Shown here: positions 54,318 through 62,599 of the stretch, piece by piece
How positions within the stretch are numbered: the first letter of the stretch is position 1
Layout: every line of letters starts with the position of its first letter
NCBI GenBank assembly: GCA_947504725.1
Contig: CANNHN010000003.1
Location: 338,945 to 402,944 of the forward strand
Direction: 5' to 3'
DNA from: Bacteroidota bacterium
GTDB taxonomy: Bacteria; Bacteroidota; Bacteroidia; 2-12-FULL-35-15
Length of the DNA: 64,000 nt
The notes under the pieces: model-generated
Told to the model about the DNA's origin: nothing
The model's input: the letters and a program-made list of their open reading frames with translations, nothing else
Database searches by the model: none
Program-made: the position numbers and the translations under genes

Positions 54318-56243
54318 GTGAATTATTTATCAGTAGAATCCGTTTCAAAATCATACGGAGTAAAGGCATTATTTAATAAAATCAGTTTTGGCTTAAACCA
54401 AGGGGATAGAATTGCTTTGATTGCAAAAAACGGAGCAGGAAAATCTACTTTGCTAAAAGTGCTTATTGGGAAAGAGATTGCTGATGAAGGGTCTGTCACT
54501 TTTCGTAAAGACATTGTAGTAACCTACTTGGATCAAAATCCATTGTTAAATGAAAATGATACCGTTTTAGAAGCCATTTATAATTCAGACAATCCGATGT
54601 TGAATGCTGTAAGAGCTTATGAAGAAGCACTTGTGGCGTTTGAGAAAGATTACAACGATGATACTTCTGCTATATTAGAAACGTGCACTGCCCAAATGGA
54701 CAAGTTAGATGCGTGGGGATTTGAAGCGAAGGTACAGGAGGTTTTACAACGATTAAAAATTGCTTTTTTAGATAAGAAAATAGGAATGTTGTCGGGTGGA
54801 CAAAAGAAACGGGTGGCATTGGCTAAAGTTTTAATTGATGAACCACATTTGTTAATCCTTGATGAGCCTACCAATCACTTGGATGTTGAAATGATTGAGT
54901 GGTTAGAAAATTATCTTGTTTCGAGAGACATGACATTGTTGCTTGTTACGCACGATCGTTATTTCTTGGATAGAATTTGTAATGAGATTATTGAAATAGA
55001 TGACGGGAAAATTCATCACTACAGAGGCGATTTCCAATATTATGTTGAGAAAAAAGCGGAGCGCGAAGCAATGGAAGGAAGCGAGATTGATAAAGCAAAA
55101 AATTTATTTCGAAGAGAATTAGAGTGGGTAAGAAAAATGCCCAAAGCTCGTGGCACAAAATCTAAATCGCGTTTGAATGCTTTTGAAGATACAAAAGACA
55201 AAGCATTTAGTGGTAAGGTAGAAACCAAGCTGGAGTTGGGTGTTAAGATGAGTCGGATTGGTGGAAAAATTCTTGAATTCAAAAATGTCAAAAAAGCATT
55301 TGGTGAAACAAAAATTGTAAACGACTTTTCTTACATCTTTAAAAAAGGAGAAAAAATTGGTGTGATTGGAAAAAATGGAGTTGGAAAATCTACTTTTTTA
55401 AATATGATTATGGGTTTGGAAAATCCTGATTCAGGAGATATTCAAACGGGCGAAACAATGGTGTTTGGATATTACTCACAAGAAGGATTAAAACTTACGG
55501 AGGATAAACGTGTAATTGAAGTTGTAAAAGATATTGCAGAATTTATTCCGTTAGCAGATGGTTCTAAACTTTCTGCATCGGGATTGTTGACTAAGTTTTT
55601 GTTTCCGCCAGAAGTTCAATACAGCATGGTTTCCAAGTTAAGTGGAGGTGAACGTAGACGATTGTATTTGATGACCATTCTGATTAAAAATCCAAATTTT
55701 TTAATTTTAGATGAGCCAACAAACGATTTGGATATTGTCACGTTAAGTGTATTGGAAGATTTCTTAACCAACTTTCAAGGTTGTGTTTTAATTGTAACGC
55801 ATGATCGTTACTTTATGGATAAGATGGTGGATCACTTGTTTGTGTTTGAAGGTGCTGGTGTTTTGCGCGATTTTCCTGGAAATTATACCGAGTATCGTGA
55901 TAAAAAAGAGTTAGAAGATAAGGCAGCTAGTAAGTTAGGACAGGCAGTTGTCTCTGAGAAAGAAGTTGTAGTTGCTAAAGTGGACACTTCGACTACGCTC
56001 AGTGTGACAAAAGAAGTCGCTACACCAAAAAAGAAGTTGAGTTTCAAAGAAAAATTGGAATACGATCAGTTGGAAAAAGAAATTGCAAATCTGGAAACAG
56101 AAAAAGCAAAAATTACCTCTTTATTAAATGCTGGTAGCGATAATCATGAAGATGTTATGAAGTGGAGCGAAGAAGTGGGAGTGATTATTTCTAAGTTGGA
56201 TGAAAAGTCTTTTCGTTGGTTGGAGTTAGGCGAAAGTGTTTAG
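54318..56243 (+). CDS. ABC-F family ATPase (Uup/EttA type)
   Basis: A 641-residue soluble protein with two ABC domains and no membrane part; GTG start at 54318 (NYLSVESVSKSYGVKALFNK begins the first ABC). Walker A motifs NGAGKST and NGVGKST, signatures LSGGQKKR and LSGGERRR, and Walker B LDEPTNHLD and LDEPTNDLD are all there, joined by the Arg/Lys-rich linker typical of ABC-F. ABC-F proteins act on the ribosomal E site or in DNA-related roles (Uup). The C-terminal coiled coil is interrupted by a copy of a dispersed repeat, see 55985-56008. Confidence 0.93.
   Translation: MNYLSVESVSKSYGVKALFNKISFGLNQGDRIALIAKNGAGKSTLLKVLIGKEIADEGSVTFRKDIVVTYLDQNPLLNENDTVLEAIYNSDNPMLNAVRAYEEALVAFEKDYNDDTSAILETCTAQMDKLDAWGFEAKVQEVLQRLKIAFLDKKIGMLSGGQKKRVALAKVLIDEPHLLILDEPTNHLDVEMIEWLENYLVSRDMTLLLVTHDRYFLDRICNEIIEIDDGKIHHYRGDFQYYVEKKAEREAMEGSEIDKAKNLFRRELEWVRKMPKARGTKSKSRLNAFEDTKDKAFSGKVETKLELGVKMSRIGGKILEFKNVKKAFGETKIVNDFSYIFKKGEKIGVIGKNGVGKSTFLNMIMGLENPDSGDIQTGETMVFGYYSQEGLKLTEDKRVIEVVKDIAEFIPLADGSKLSASGLLTKFLFPPEVQYSMVSKLSGGERRRLYLMTILIKNPNFLILDEPTNDLDIVTLSVLEDFLTNFQGCVLIVTHDRYFMDKMVDHLFVFEGAGVLRDFPGNYTEYRDKKELEDKAASKLGQAVVSEKEVVVAKVDTSTTLSVTKEVATPKKKLSFKEKLEYDQLEKEIANLETEKAKITSLLNAGSDNHEDVMKWSEEVGVIISKLDEKSFRWLELGESV
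55985..56008. repeat. Copy of the dispersed palindromic repeat inside the ABC-F coding sequence
   Basis: CACTTCGACTACGCTCAGTG plus TGAC is the inverse of GTCA(CA)CTGAGCG(T)AGTCGA, the arm of the intergenic element at 54202-54225. It is read in frame as TSTTLSV in the linker before the C-terminal coiled coil. Confidence 0.7.
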
Positions 56244-56537
56244 TTATAAAACTACTTTCTGCTCAACACTCCAAGCTTCTGGTTTAGCACTAAACAAAAC
56301 TTTTGTTTGTGACCATACTTTTGCAAATACATCCGAGTTTCTGTAGGTATTTAAATCAGTTTCTGATTCCCAATAACTATAGGTAAAATAAATATTCGTT
56401 TCGTTCACATCATTTAATAATTCCAAATGTGAACATCCTTCCATGTTTCTAATGAGATGTTTTGATTCATTAAAAATAGTTTTGAATTCATTTATCTTTT
56501 CAATTTGAAAAGTCATTTTTACGATGCGAATAATCAT
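56244..56537 (-). CDS. Antibiotic biosynthesis monooxygenase (ABM) domain protein
   Basis: A 97-residue ABM-fold protein: MIIRIVKMTFQIEKINEFKT, EGCSHLELLNDVNETNIYFT, YWESETDLNTYRNSDVFAKV. Members are small dimeric ferredoxin-fold enzymes or binding proteins (cofactor-less monooxygenases, heme-degrading relatives); the substrate cannot be told. Its ATG overlaps the TGA of the upstream SAM hydroxide adenosyltransferase gene by four bases (56534-56537), so the two are translationally coupled. It converges with the ABC-F gene without a gap. Confidence 0.85.
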   Translation of the reverse strand: MIIRIVKMTFQIEKINEFKTIFNESKHLIRNMEGCSHLELLNDVNETNIYFTYSYWESETDLNTYRNSDVFAKVWSQTKVLFSAKPEAWSVEQKVVL

Positions 56538-57292
56538 TGAAAACGGATGGTTATAGAATCATTTAATTTTAAGTTAAGCATGCTGTTTGCTCTGTCGCTA
56601 TTCATAGCAATCTCCAATTGGTTAGCTGAGTTGAAGAGTGCAAGAATTTCTCCTTCTGGAACATCGTTATAGGTTTTGCTGATTTTATCAATCTTGTATC
56701 GAGCAAATTCAATTTCAAATTCTCTCCCTTTTCCAACTTGATTAAATAAGTTTTGAGTGATGTTACACATGACGTTTCCATATGAATCAATATATTCAAC
56801 AGTTCCTCTTATCATATCGCCCATTGTGGCAGCACGGAATGGCATTCGTTCCAATAAGTTTTCTTTGGGTATTCCTAATTCTTCCATTTTACTTCCAGTT
56901 GCCATTGCACTTGCAACAACTGCAAACACATCACGTGTCGGAAAAGTAGAAATAGTAGCTGGTAGTTCTATTATTTTTTCGATGGCTGTATCTAAAAAAG
57001 AGAAAATTCCATTGTCGGCACTTATAAAATAATGTCCGTCCGAAAAAACGATGACATGTGAAGATTGGCTATTTTGTTCGGCTTTAATTCCTATGATGTG
57101 AATGCTTCCTTTTGGAAAACTTGTATAGGCGTTTTTTACGATATATGCCGCATCTTGTATGTTGTATGTTGGTATTTGGTGCGAAATGTCTACAATGGTA
57201 ATATTTGGAACCCGACTAAGAATAGAACCTTTTATGGAACCAACATAATGGTCTTTCAATCCTAAATCAGTAGTAAGAGTGATGATTGCCAT
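56534..57292 (-). CDS. SAM hydroxide adenosyltransferase family protein (DUF62)
   Basis: A 252-residue protein of the SAM hydrolase/fluorinase family, forming adenosine and methionine from SAM and hydroxide. ITLTTDLGLKDHYVGSIKGS (N-terminal Asp motif), ADNGIFSF and the C-terminal domain with YIDSYGNVMCNIT are typical. In the classical motif HGRD the segment here is FPTRDVFAV, so the usual His is not at its place. Forms an operon with the ABM protein. Confidence 0.88.
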   Translation of the reverse strand: MAIITLTTDLGLKDHYVGSIKGSILSRVPNITIVDISHQIPTYNIQDAAYIVKNAYTSFPKGSIHIIGIKAEQNSQSSHVIVFSDGHYFISADNGIFSFLDTAIEKIIELPATISTFPTRDVFAVVASAMATGSKMEELGIPKENLLERMPFRAATMGDMIRGTVEYIDSYGNVMCNITQNLFNQVGKGREFEIEFARYKIDKISKTYNDVPEGEILALFNSANQLEIAMNSDRANSMLNLKLNDSITIRFQ

Positions 57293-57360
57293 TTGTTAGT
57301 AAATTGTGATTTTTTCGGTTTCCGTTTAACCTTAAGAATACACAAAAATATGTTATTTTC

Positions 57361-58359
57361 GTGCTTTCTGAGAAAAAAAACAAGTTTTTATTTAATTCGA
57401 TCAGCAGCGTGAGTGAAAAGAAAATACTTTTAGAAGATATTGCACCTATTAATCTTTATGGTGTGAATGACTCGAAATTAGAGTTGATAAAAACGCGTTT
57501 CCCAAAATTAAAAATTGTTGCAAGAGGAGAAACCATTAAAGCAAGTGGGGAAGAGGAAGAGTTGAATCAGTTTGAAATGGTAATAAATATTTTGATTGCA
57601 TACTATAATCGTTTTGGAAATCTTACTGAAAATGCAATTGAACAAATTCTAAATGGAAGAGCAAAACGCAATGGTAGTGTAGAACATGCGGATGGTGCGG
57701 CCGATGTCATTACGTTTGGAAATAGTGGACTAATTGTAAAAGCAAGAACTGATAATCAGCGTAAAATGGTGGAAGCCATCCTAAATAATGATATGCTATT
57801 TGCTATTGGTCCTGCTGGAACTGGGAAAACATATACAGCTGTTGCATTAGCTGTTCGAGCATTAAAAAATAAAGAAGTAAAGAAAATTATATTAACTCGT
57901 CCAGCAGTTGAGGCAGGAGAAAATTTAGGTTTTTTACCTGGAGATTTAAAAGAGAAATTGGATCCATACATGCAACCACTTTACGATGCATTAGGAGATA
58001 TGATTGCTCCTGAAAAATTAACCTATTATCTGGAAAATAGAGTAATTCAAATTGCTCCTTTAGCTTTTATGCGTGGAAGAACATTGGATAGTGCTTTTGT
58101 GATTTTAGATGAAGCTCAGAATGCTACAGAAGGCCAATTGAAAATGTTTTTGACGCGAATGGGTTCTTCTGCAAAGTTTGTCATTACTGGCGATATTACT
58201 CAAATAGATTTGCCTAAACATCAGCCTTCAGGTTTGCCACAAGCGATAAAATTATTAAACAAAGTAGACGGAATTGTGTTTGTTGAGTTAGATGGCACTG
58301 ATGTTATTCGACATAAGTTGGTAAAGAAAATTGTGGAGTTGTACGATGCAAAAAAGTAG
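57361..58359 (+). CDS. PhoH-family ATPase
   Basis: A 332-residue protein from a GTG at 57361; the ATG at 57350 is out of frame. An N-terminal KH-like region is followed by the PhoH ATPase core: Walker A GPAGTGKT (residues 150-157), LTRPAVEAGENLGFLPGD, DEAQNA (Walker B) and ITGDITQIDLP. The family is linked to RNA metabolism and phosphate or stress responses; the Bacteroidota form of about 320 residues is standard. It is divergent from the SAM hydroxide adenosyltransferase gene. Confidence 0.93.
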   Translation: MLSEKKNKFLFNSISSVSEKKILLEDIAPINLYGVNDSKLELIKTRFPKLKIVARGETIKASGEEEELNQFEMVINILIAYYNRFGNLTENAIEQILNGRAKRNGSVEHADGAADVITFGNSGLIVKARTDNQRKMVEAILNNDMLFAIGPAGTGKTYTAVALAVRALKNKEVKKIILTRPAVEAGENLGFLPGDLKEKLDPYMQPLYDALGDMIAPEKLTYYLENRVIQIAPLAFMRGRTLDSAFVILDEAQNATEGQLKMFLTRMGSSAKFVITGDITQIDLPKHQPSGLPQAIKLLNKVDGIVFVELDGTDVIRHKLVKKIVELYDAKK

Positions 58360-58411
58360 ACAAATAAAAAAGTAGACAATTTACAATTGTCCCAAAGGCA
58401 AAGTAATACCT

Positions 58412-58435
58412 GTCAGTTCGAGCGGAGTCGAGAAC
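58412..58435. repeat. Dispersed repeat arm in the PhoH-purC spacer
   Basis: GTCAGTTCGAGCGGAGTCGA then GAAC: 24 bases with the same core GAGCGGAGTCGA as the arm at 54202-54225. It lies in an AT-rich 147-bp spacer. Confidence 0.7.
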
Positions 58436-58506
58436 AAAGGAGTTGAATATGCGAATTTTAAAAGTAGGCAATAAATAAAAAATCAATAAATCAATAATTT
58501 TTTAAA

Positions 58507-59448
58507 ATGGAAGCGATAACAGAAACTAAATTTAGTTTTCCGAAACAAAAAAGTTTTTACAAAGGAAAAGTGCGTGATGTTTATAATATTGAAGACAAAC
58601 AATTAGTAATGGTGGTGAGTGATCGCATTTCTGCCTTTGATGTTGTTTTGCCTAAAGGCATACCATACAAAGGACAAGTGCTGAATCAAATTGCAGCAAA
58701 GTTTTTAAAAGCTACGGAAGATATTTTACCAAATTGGGTGATTTCTGTTCCGGATCCAATGGTAACAGTTGGTTTGTTTTGTGAGCCTTTTAAAGTAGAA
58801 ATGGTTATTCGTGGATATTTATCAGGCCATGCTTGGCGCGAATATAAGTCTGGAAAAAGAACGGTTTGTGGTGTTTCTATGCCAGAGGGTATGAAAGAAA
58901 ATGACAAATTTCCTGAGCCTATTCTTACACCAACAACTAAAGCTTCTGTTGGTCACGATGAAGACATTTCTAAAGAAGAAATTTTGAAACAAGGGATTGT
59001 CTCTAAAGAAGATTATGAGCAATTAGAAAAATATACGCGTGCAATTTTTCAAAGAGGGACTGAAATGGCAGCTAAAATGGGTTTGATTTTAGTAGATACA
59101 AAATATGAATTTGGTAAAAAAGATGGAATTATCTATCTGATAGATGAAATTCATACTCCAGACTCTTCACGTTATTTTTATAAAGATGGATATGCTGAAA
59201 GACAAACTAAAGATGAGCCTCAAAAACAATTATCAAAGGAGTTTGTGCGCGAATGGTTGATGGAAAATGGTTTTCAAGGCAAGGATGGACAAAAAATTCC
59301 TGAAATGACTCCTGAAATAATTGCTTCTATATCTGATAGATACATAGAACTTTATGAGAATATTGTTGGAGAAAAATTTATTAAAGCTGATGCTACTGAT
59401 GTGGTTAAACGTGTGGAAACGAATATTAATAGCTTTTTACAACATTAG
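58507..59448 (+). CDS. purC: SAICAR synthetase
   Basis: A 313-residue phosphoribosylaminoimidazole-succinocarboxamide synthase, purine pathway. [60 protein letters not shown] and [14 protein letters not shown] are diagnostic. It is of the long, about 300-residue type (as in yeast and many Bacteroidota), not the 237-residue enterobacterial type. A terminator follows. No other pur gene is in the window. Confidence 0.95.
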   Translation: MEAITETKFSFPKQKSFYKGKVRDVYNIEDKQLVMVVSDRISAFDVVLPKGIPYKGQVLNQIAAKFLKATEDILPNWVISVPDPMVTVGLFCEPFKVEMVIRGYLSGHAWREYKSGKRTVCGVSMPEGMKENDKFPEPILTPTTKASVGHDEDISKEEILKQGIVSKEDYEQLEKYTRAIFQRGTEMAAKMGLILVDTKYEFGKKDGIIYLIDEIHTPDSSRYFYKDGYAERQTKDEPQKQLSKEFVREWLMENGFQGKDGQKIPEMTPEIIASISDRYIELYENIVGEKFIKADATDVVKRVETNINSFLQH

Positions 59449-59468
59449 ATATATTTATACATTATCTT

Positions 59469-59506
59469 AATCCTCCTTACATCATAAATGTTTGGAGGAT
59501 TTTTTA
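59469..59506 (+). terminator. Terminator after purC
   Basis: AATCCTCC and GGAGGATT arms with a 17-base loop, then T6; 20 bp after the purC stop. Confidence 0.85.
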
Positions 59507-59530
59507 TTTTTTAATTTAAACGTTTAAAAG

Positions 59531-59561
59531 TTTTGATTTTACGTAAGCATTATTATATTTA
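59531..59561 (+). promoter_or_regulatory. Promoter of the 168-residue orphan gene
   Basis: TTTTG at 59531-59535, 18 bp spacer, TATATTTA at 59554-59561 (one base from TAnnTTTG). Start codon 44 bp downstream. Confidence 0.6.
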
Positions 59562-59605
59562 CAAAAACAATTAACTAATTATTAAACCTTAAAAACTTAG
59601 AAATT

Positions 59606-60112
59606 ATGGCTAAAGGCACGGTAAAAGGAATTCCAACAACAACACCAACACCTGTTAAAACGGTTATTACTGTTGAGTACGACACAATAAAAAATACTGA
59701 TACAACTAGTTATGCCGCTACCACTCCTGTTGGAAGTGTTGTTGCTGGACAGATTGTTGATAGTGTTACAGGATTGGATGTAGATTTTGAGCAATCTTTT
59801 GGAATAGAAATTGGTTTAGCCAATGGATTGAAAGTAAGTTATGAATTTGTAACTATCAATGGTAAAAATATTGCTAATTCGGTTAAGCTTCTGGAAAGAG
59901 GCGTTATTCAAACGATTAATACTACAAACGATGGTGGCACTTTGTTGGATAAAGCAACTAATCTAGTTATTCCATTTGCTCAAACATATTGTAAAGAATC
60001 AGGATTTGTTGCTCCTACTCAAGGTGGAAAGGGTTCAGTTGTTTCTTTTGAAAGAATAATTGATCCTAAAACAGCTTCTTTTATTGCTGTTTGCCTTGAT
60101 TTAAAAAAATAA
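59606..60112 (+). CDS. Orphan 168-residue protein, unknown
   Basis: MAKGTVKGIPTTTPTPVKTV begins the protein: no signal peptide, a Thr/Pro-rich N-terminus, then a beta-rich body (VVAGQIVDSVTGLDVDFEQS, GLANGLKVSYEFVTINGK) with two Cys (QTYCKESG and IAVCLDL). No family is recognised. It has its own promoter and strong terminator, which suggests an independently expressed, perhaps abundant protein. Length, codon use and start context look normal. Confidence 0.65.
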   Translation: MAKGTVKGIPTTTPTPVKTVITVEYDTIKNTDTTSYAATTPVGSVVAGQIVDSVTGLDVDFEQSFGIEIGLANGLKVSYEFVTINGKNIANSVKLLERGVIQTINTTNDGGTLLDKATNLVIPFAQTYCKESGFVAPTQGGKGSVVSFERIIDPKTASFIAVCLDLKK

Positions 60113-60128
60113 ACTTTTTAATTAATTA

Positions 60129-60160
60129 AACCGGACGATGGAAGTCGTCCGGTTATTTTA
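60129..60160 (+). terminator. Terminator of the orphan gene, next to the following start codon
   Basis: AACCGGACGA tggaag TCGTCCGGTT, a perfect 10-bp stem followed by ATTTTATTC. The stem ends 9 bp before the ATG of the TPR/SpoIIE gene. Confidence 0.85.
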
Positions 60161-60163
60161 TTC

Positions 60164-62161
60164 ATGACTCTCCATAATAAAAAATTAATTTTTGTCCTAT
60201 TTCTACTTTTTTTAGTAGCTGGTTCGGTATTCTCTCAATCCAATGTTGATTCTATTCAAAAGCTCGTAAATGCTAAAGTAGGGAATGAAAAATTTAATTT
60301 TTTACTTAAACTTTCGCAAACAAATAGAGCTAACGGTCAATATGATGTTGCATTCATTTTCGCAAAACAACTTTTAGAATTATCCATTTCTGATAGTTCG
60401 ATTAAAGATAAAGTGAGTCCATATTTTGAATTAGGAATTATACATCAAAACAAACAAGAATTTGATAAGTCTCTAAAGTATTATTTGAAAGCAAGTGAGT
60501 TGTATGAGAACGCAAATTTTAGAATTGGATTAGCATCAGTTAGTAACAATATTGGTGAAGTATACAGGCAGATGCGAAACTATCCCAAAGCGATTGAGTT
60601 TATGATAAATGCGATGGATCTGCATAAGAAGTTGGAAAATCATGCTGGCATTGCTTCTTCAGAGAATGGATTAGGTGCCGTGTATTATGATATGAATGAA
60701 TTGGAAAAAGCTATTACTTATTTTAAATCTGCTTTGCTTTATTATAAATTAAATAGAGAATTTACAAATGTAGCTCTTTCTCAAAACAATATTGGTAGTA
60801 TTTATAATGAACTTGAAAAATATCCAGAAGCAATTGCTAACTACAAAGGTGCTATGGAAGTTTTTACTCAATTAAATGATAGTGTAAATTATGCTATGTG
60901 TTTAGCTAATGTGGGAAACGTTTACAATATTATGGGTGATTATAAACAAGGAATTGATTGCTCATTAAAGGCATTTAAAATATCTACTCGATTAAATGAT
61001 CGATTCAATATTGCGGCTTGTTATGTATTTTTAGCTGAAGGGTATCAGTTTTCAGGTGATTATAAACATGCTTTTGAGTATCAAACCAAATTATTGAATT
61101 TGAAGGATACAATCTATGATTTGGAAACGAATCAAAATATAGCAGAGATGCAAACACGATTTGATACTGAGAAAAAGGAAAAAGTAAATCAAATTTTAAA
61201 ACAAGAAAATGAGTTACAAATTTTGAGTATTAACAGACAAAAAATTATTAATTATTCTGTTTCTTTTGGACTTCTACTAGTTTTAGGTCTGGCATTTTTT
61301 ATCTATAAAGGTTATAAACAAAAGCAAAAAGCGAATTTACAATTAGAAGAAAAAAATATTTTAATTGAAGAAAAAAATAAAATTGTTGAAGAAAAAAACA
61401 AAGATATTACAGATAGTATTCGTTATGCAAAACGTTTGCAGACGGCAATTTTAAAACCTGAAAACACATTAACAAATTACTTTGATGATGGTTTTGTTTT
61501 ATTTAAACCAAAAGATATTGTGAGTGGAGATTTTTATTGGTTTGAAAAATTTGGAAATCTTTCCTTGATTGCTGCGGCAGATTGCACAGGTCATGGTGTT
61601 CCTGGAGCATTTATGTCGATTATCGGTTGTAATTTATTGTCGCAAGCCGTAAATGAATATGCCATTACGCAACCGGCTGCCATTTTGAATTCTATTAATA
61701 AAGGATTAACAAAAGTTTTGCAACAAAAAGGCGATTCAGATTCTTTTGTAACAGATGGAATGGATATTGCGCTGTGCTCTTTCAATCACGATAAAATGAT
61801 TGTTGAGTATTCAGGCGCGTTCAATCCAATGTGGCTCATTAGAAATAATGAGTTAATTGAATTTACAGCGGATAAATTTCCTGTTGGTGCATTTATTGAT
61901 AGCCAAGTTAGATTGTTTAAATGCCACGAAATTCCGGTGCAAAAAGGAGATATGATTTATATGTTTTCTGATGGTTATGCAGATCAGTTTGGTGGTCCAT
62001 TAGGAAAAAAATTCAAGTATAAGCCATTGCAAGCATTGATATTAGACAATCATAAAAAATCTGGTAGTGAACAAAAACTAGCTCTTGCTAATGCTTTTGA
62101 AAGCTGGAGGGGAAGCTTGGAACAAATCGATGATGTTTTAGTAATTGGAATACGAATTTGA
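60164..62161 (+). CDS. TPR-containing membrane SpoIIE-type serine phosphatase
   Basis: A 665-residue protein: signal peptide or anchor (MTLHNKKLIFVLFLLFLVAG), about seven TPR units to residue 330, one membrane helix at about 360-383, a coiled coil (LEEKNILIEEKNKIVEEKNK) and a PP2C-like SpoIIE phosphatase domain at about 425-665 with DCTGHGVPGAFMSIIG, DGMDIALC and FSDGYADQFGG, ending DDVLVIGIRI. The TPR domain is extracytoplasmic and the phosphatase cytosolic. Such proteins likely act on anti-anti-sigma-type phosphoproteins; none is in the window. The stop overlaps the next start (TGATG). Confidence 0.9.
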   Translation: MTLHNKKLIFVLFLLFLVAGSVFSQSNVDSIQKLVNAKVGNEKFNFLLKLSQTNRANGQYDVAFIFAKQLLELSISDSSIKDKVSPYFELGIIHQNKQEFDKSLKYYLKASELYENANFRIGLASVSNNIGEVYRQMRNYPKAIEFMINAMDLHKKLENHAGIASSENGLGAVYYDMNELEKAITYFKSALLYYKLNREFTNVALSQNNIGSIYNELEKYPEAIANYKGAMEVFTQLNDSVNYAMCLANVGNVYNIMGDYKQGIDCSLKAFKISTRLNDRFNIAACYVFLAEGYQFSGDYKHAFEYQTKLLNLKDTIYDLETNQNIAEMQTRFDTEKKEKVNQILKQENELQILSINRQKIINYSVSFGLLLVLGLAFFIYKGYKQKQKANLQLEEKNILIEEKNKIVEEKNKDITDSIRYAKRLQTAILKPENTLTNYFDDGFVLFKPKDIVSGDFYWFEKFGNLSLIAAADCTGHGVPGAFMSIIGCNLLSQAVNEYAITQPAAILNSINKGLTKVLQQKGDSDSFVTDGMDIALCSFNHDKMIVEYSGAFNPMWLIRNNELIEFTADKFPVGAFIDSQVRLFKCHEIPVQKGDMIYMFSDGYADQFGGPLGKKFKYKPLQALILDNHKKSGSEQKLALANAFESWRGSLEQIDDVLVIGIRI

Positions 62162-62523
62162 TGTTTTTCAAAAAACAAACTACCTGGATAAAACTCTTCC
62201 CAACATTAGAGGCTGCTCACAACAGAGTTGCTTTAGGCAAAGTAACAACTATTGAAATAGGAAAGAAAAAAGTTTGTGTAGCTCATACTTCTGAAGGTTT
62301 TTTTGCCGTTAATGATAAGTGTCCGCATAACGGAGCATCATTAGGTAGTGGCTTTTGCACCGACCAAGGAAGTGTGGTATGTCCCGTTCATAGATATCAT
62401 TTCGATTTAAAAACAGGTAGAGCAAAGAGTGGAGGAGGAGATTGTGTTCAACCTTACCCCATTGAAATTCGTGACGATGGCGTTTACATTGGTTTTGAAG
62501 AGACCGTCTGGAATCTCTTTTGA
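62161..62523 (+). CDS. Rieske [2Fe-2S] ferredoxin
   Basis: A 120-residue Rieske protein from the ATG at 62161, which shares its A with the TGA stop of the phosphatase gene. The cluster ligands are in CPHNG and CPVHRYHF (CxH...CxxH), with no signal peptide or membrane helix, so it is cytosolic and of the ferredoxin type seen with dioxygenases and NirD-like proteins. No oxygenase partner is adjacent; the overlap ties its expression to the phosphatase. Confidence 0.9.
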   Translation: MFFKKQTTWIKLFPTLEAAHNRVALGKVTTIEIGKKKVCVAHTSEGFFAVNDKCPHNGASLGSGFCTDQGSVVCPVHRYHFDLKTGRAKSGGGDCVQPYPIEIRDDGVYIGFEETVWNLF

Positions 62524-62588
62524 TTTTTTTTACTTTCACATGTATCTTCATTCCTTTTCTCCGTTATAAGAATAAAGTTCTTAAAAAA

Positions 62589-62594
62589 AGGAGG
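62589..62594 (+). promoter_or_regulatory. Strong Shine-Dalgarno of the 62600 gene
   Basis: AGGAGG 5 nt before the ATG at 62600, a full anti-Shine-Dalgarno match, rare in this window; it fixes the start. Confidence 0.75.
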
Positions 62595-62599
62595 CAAAA

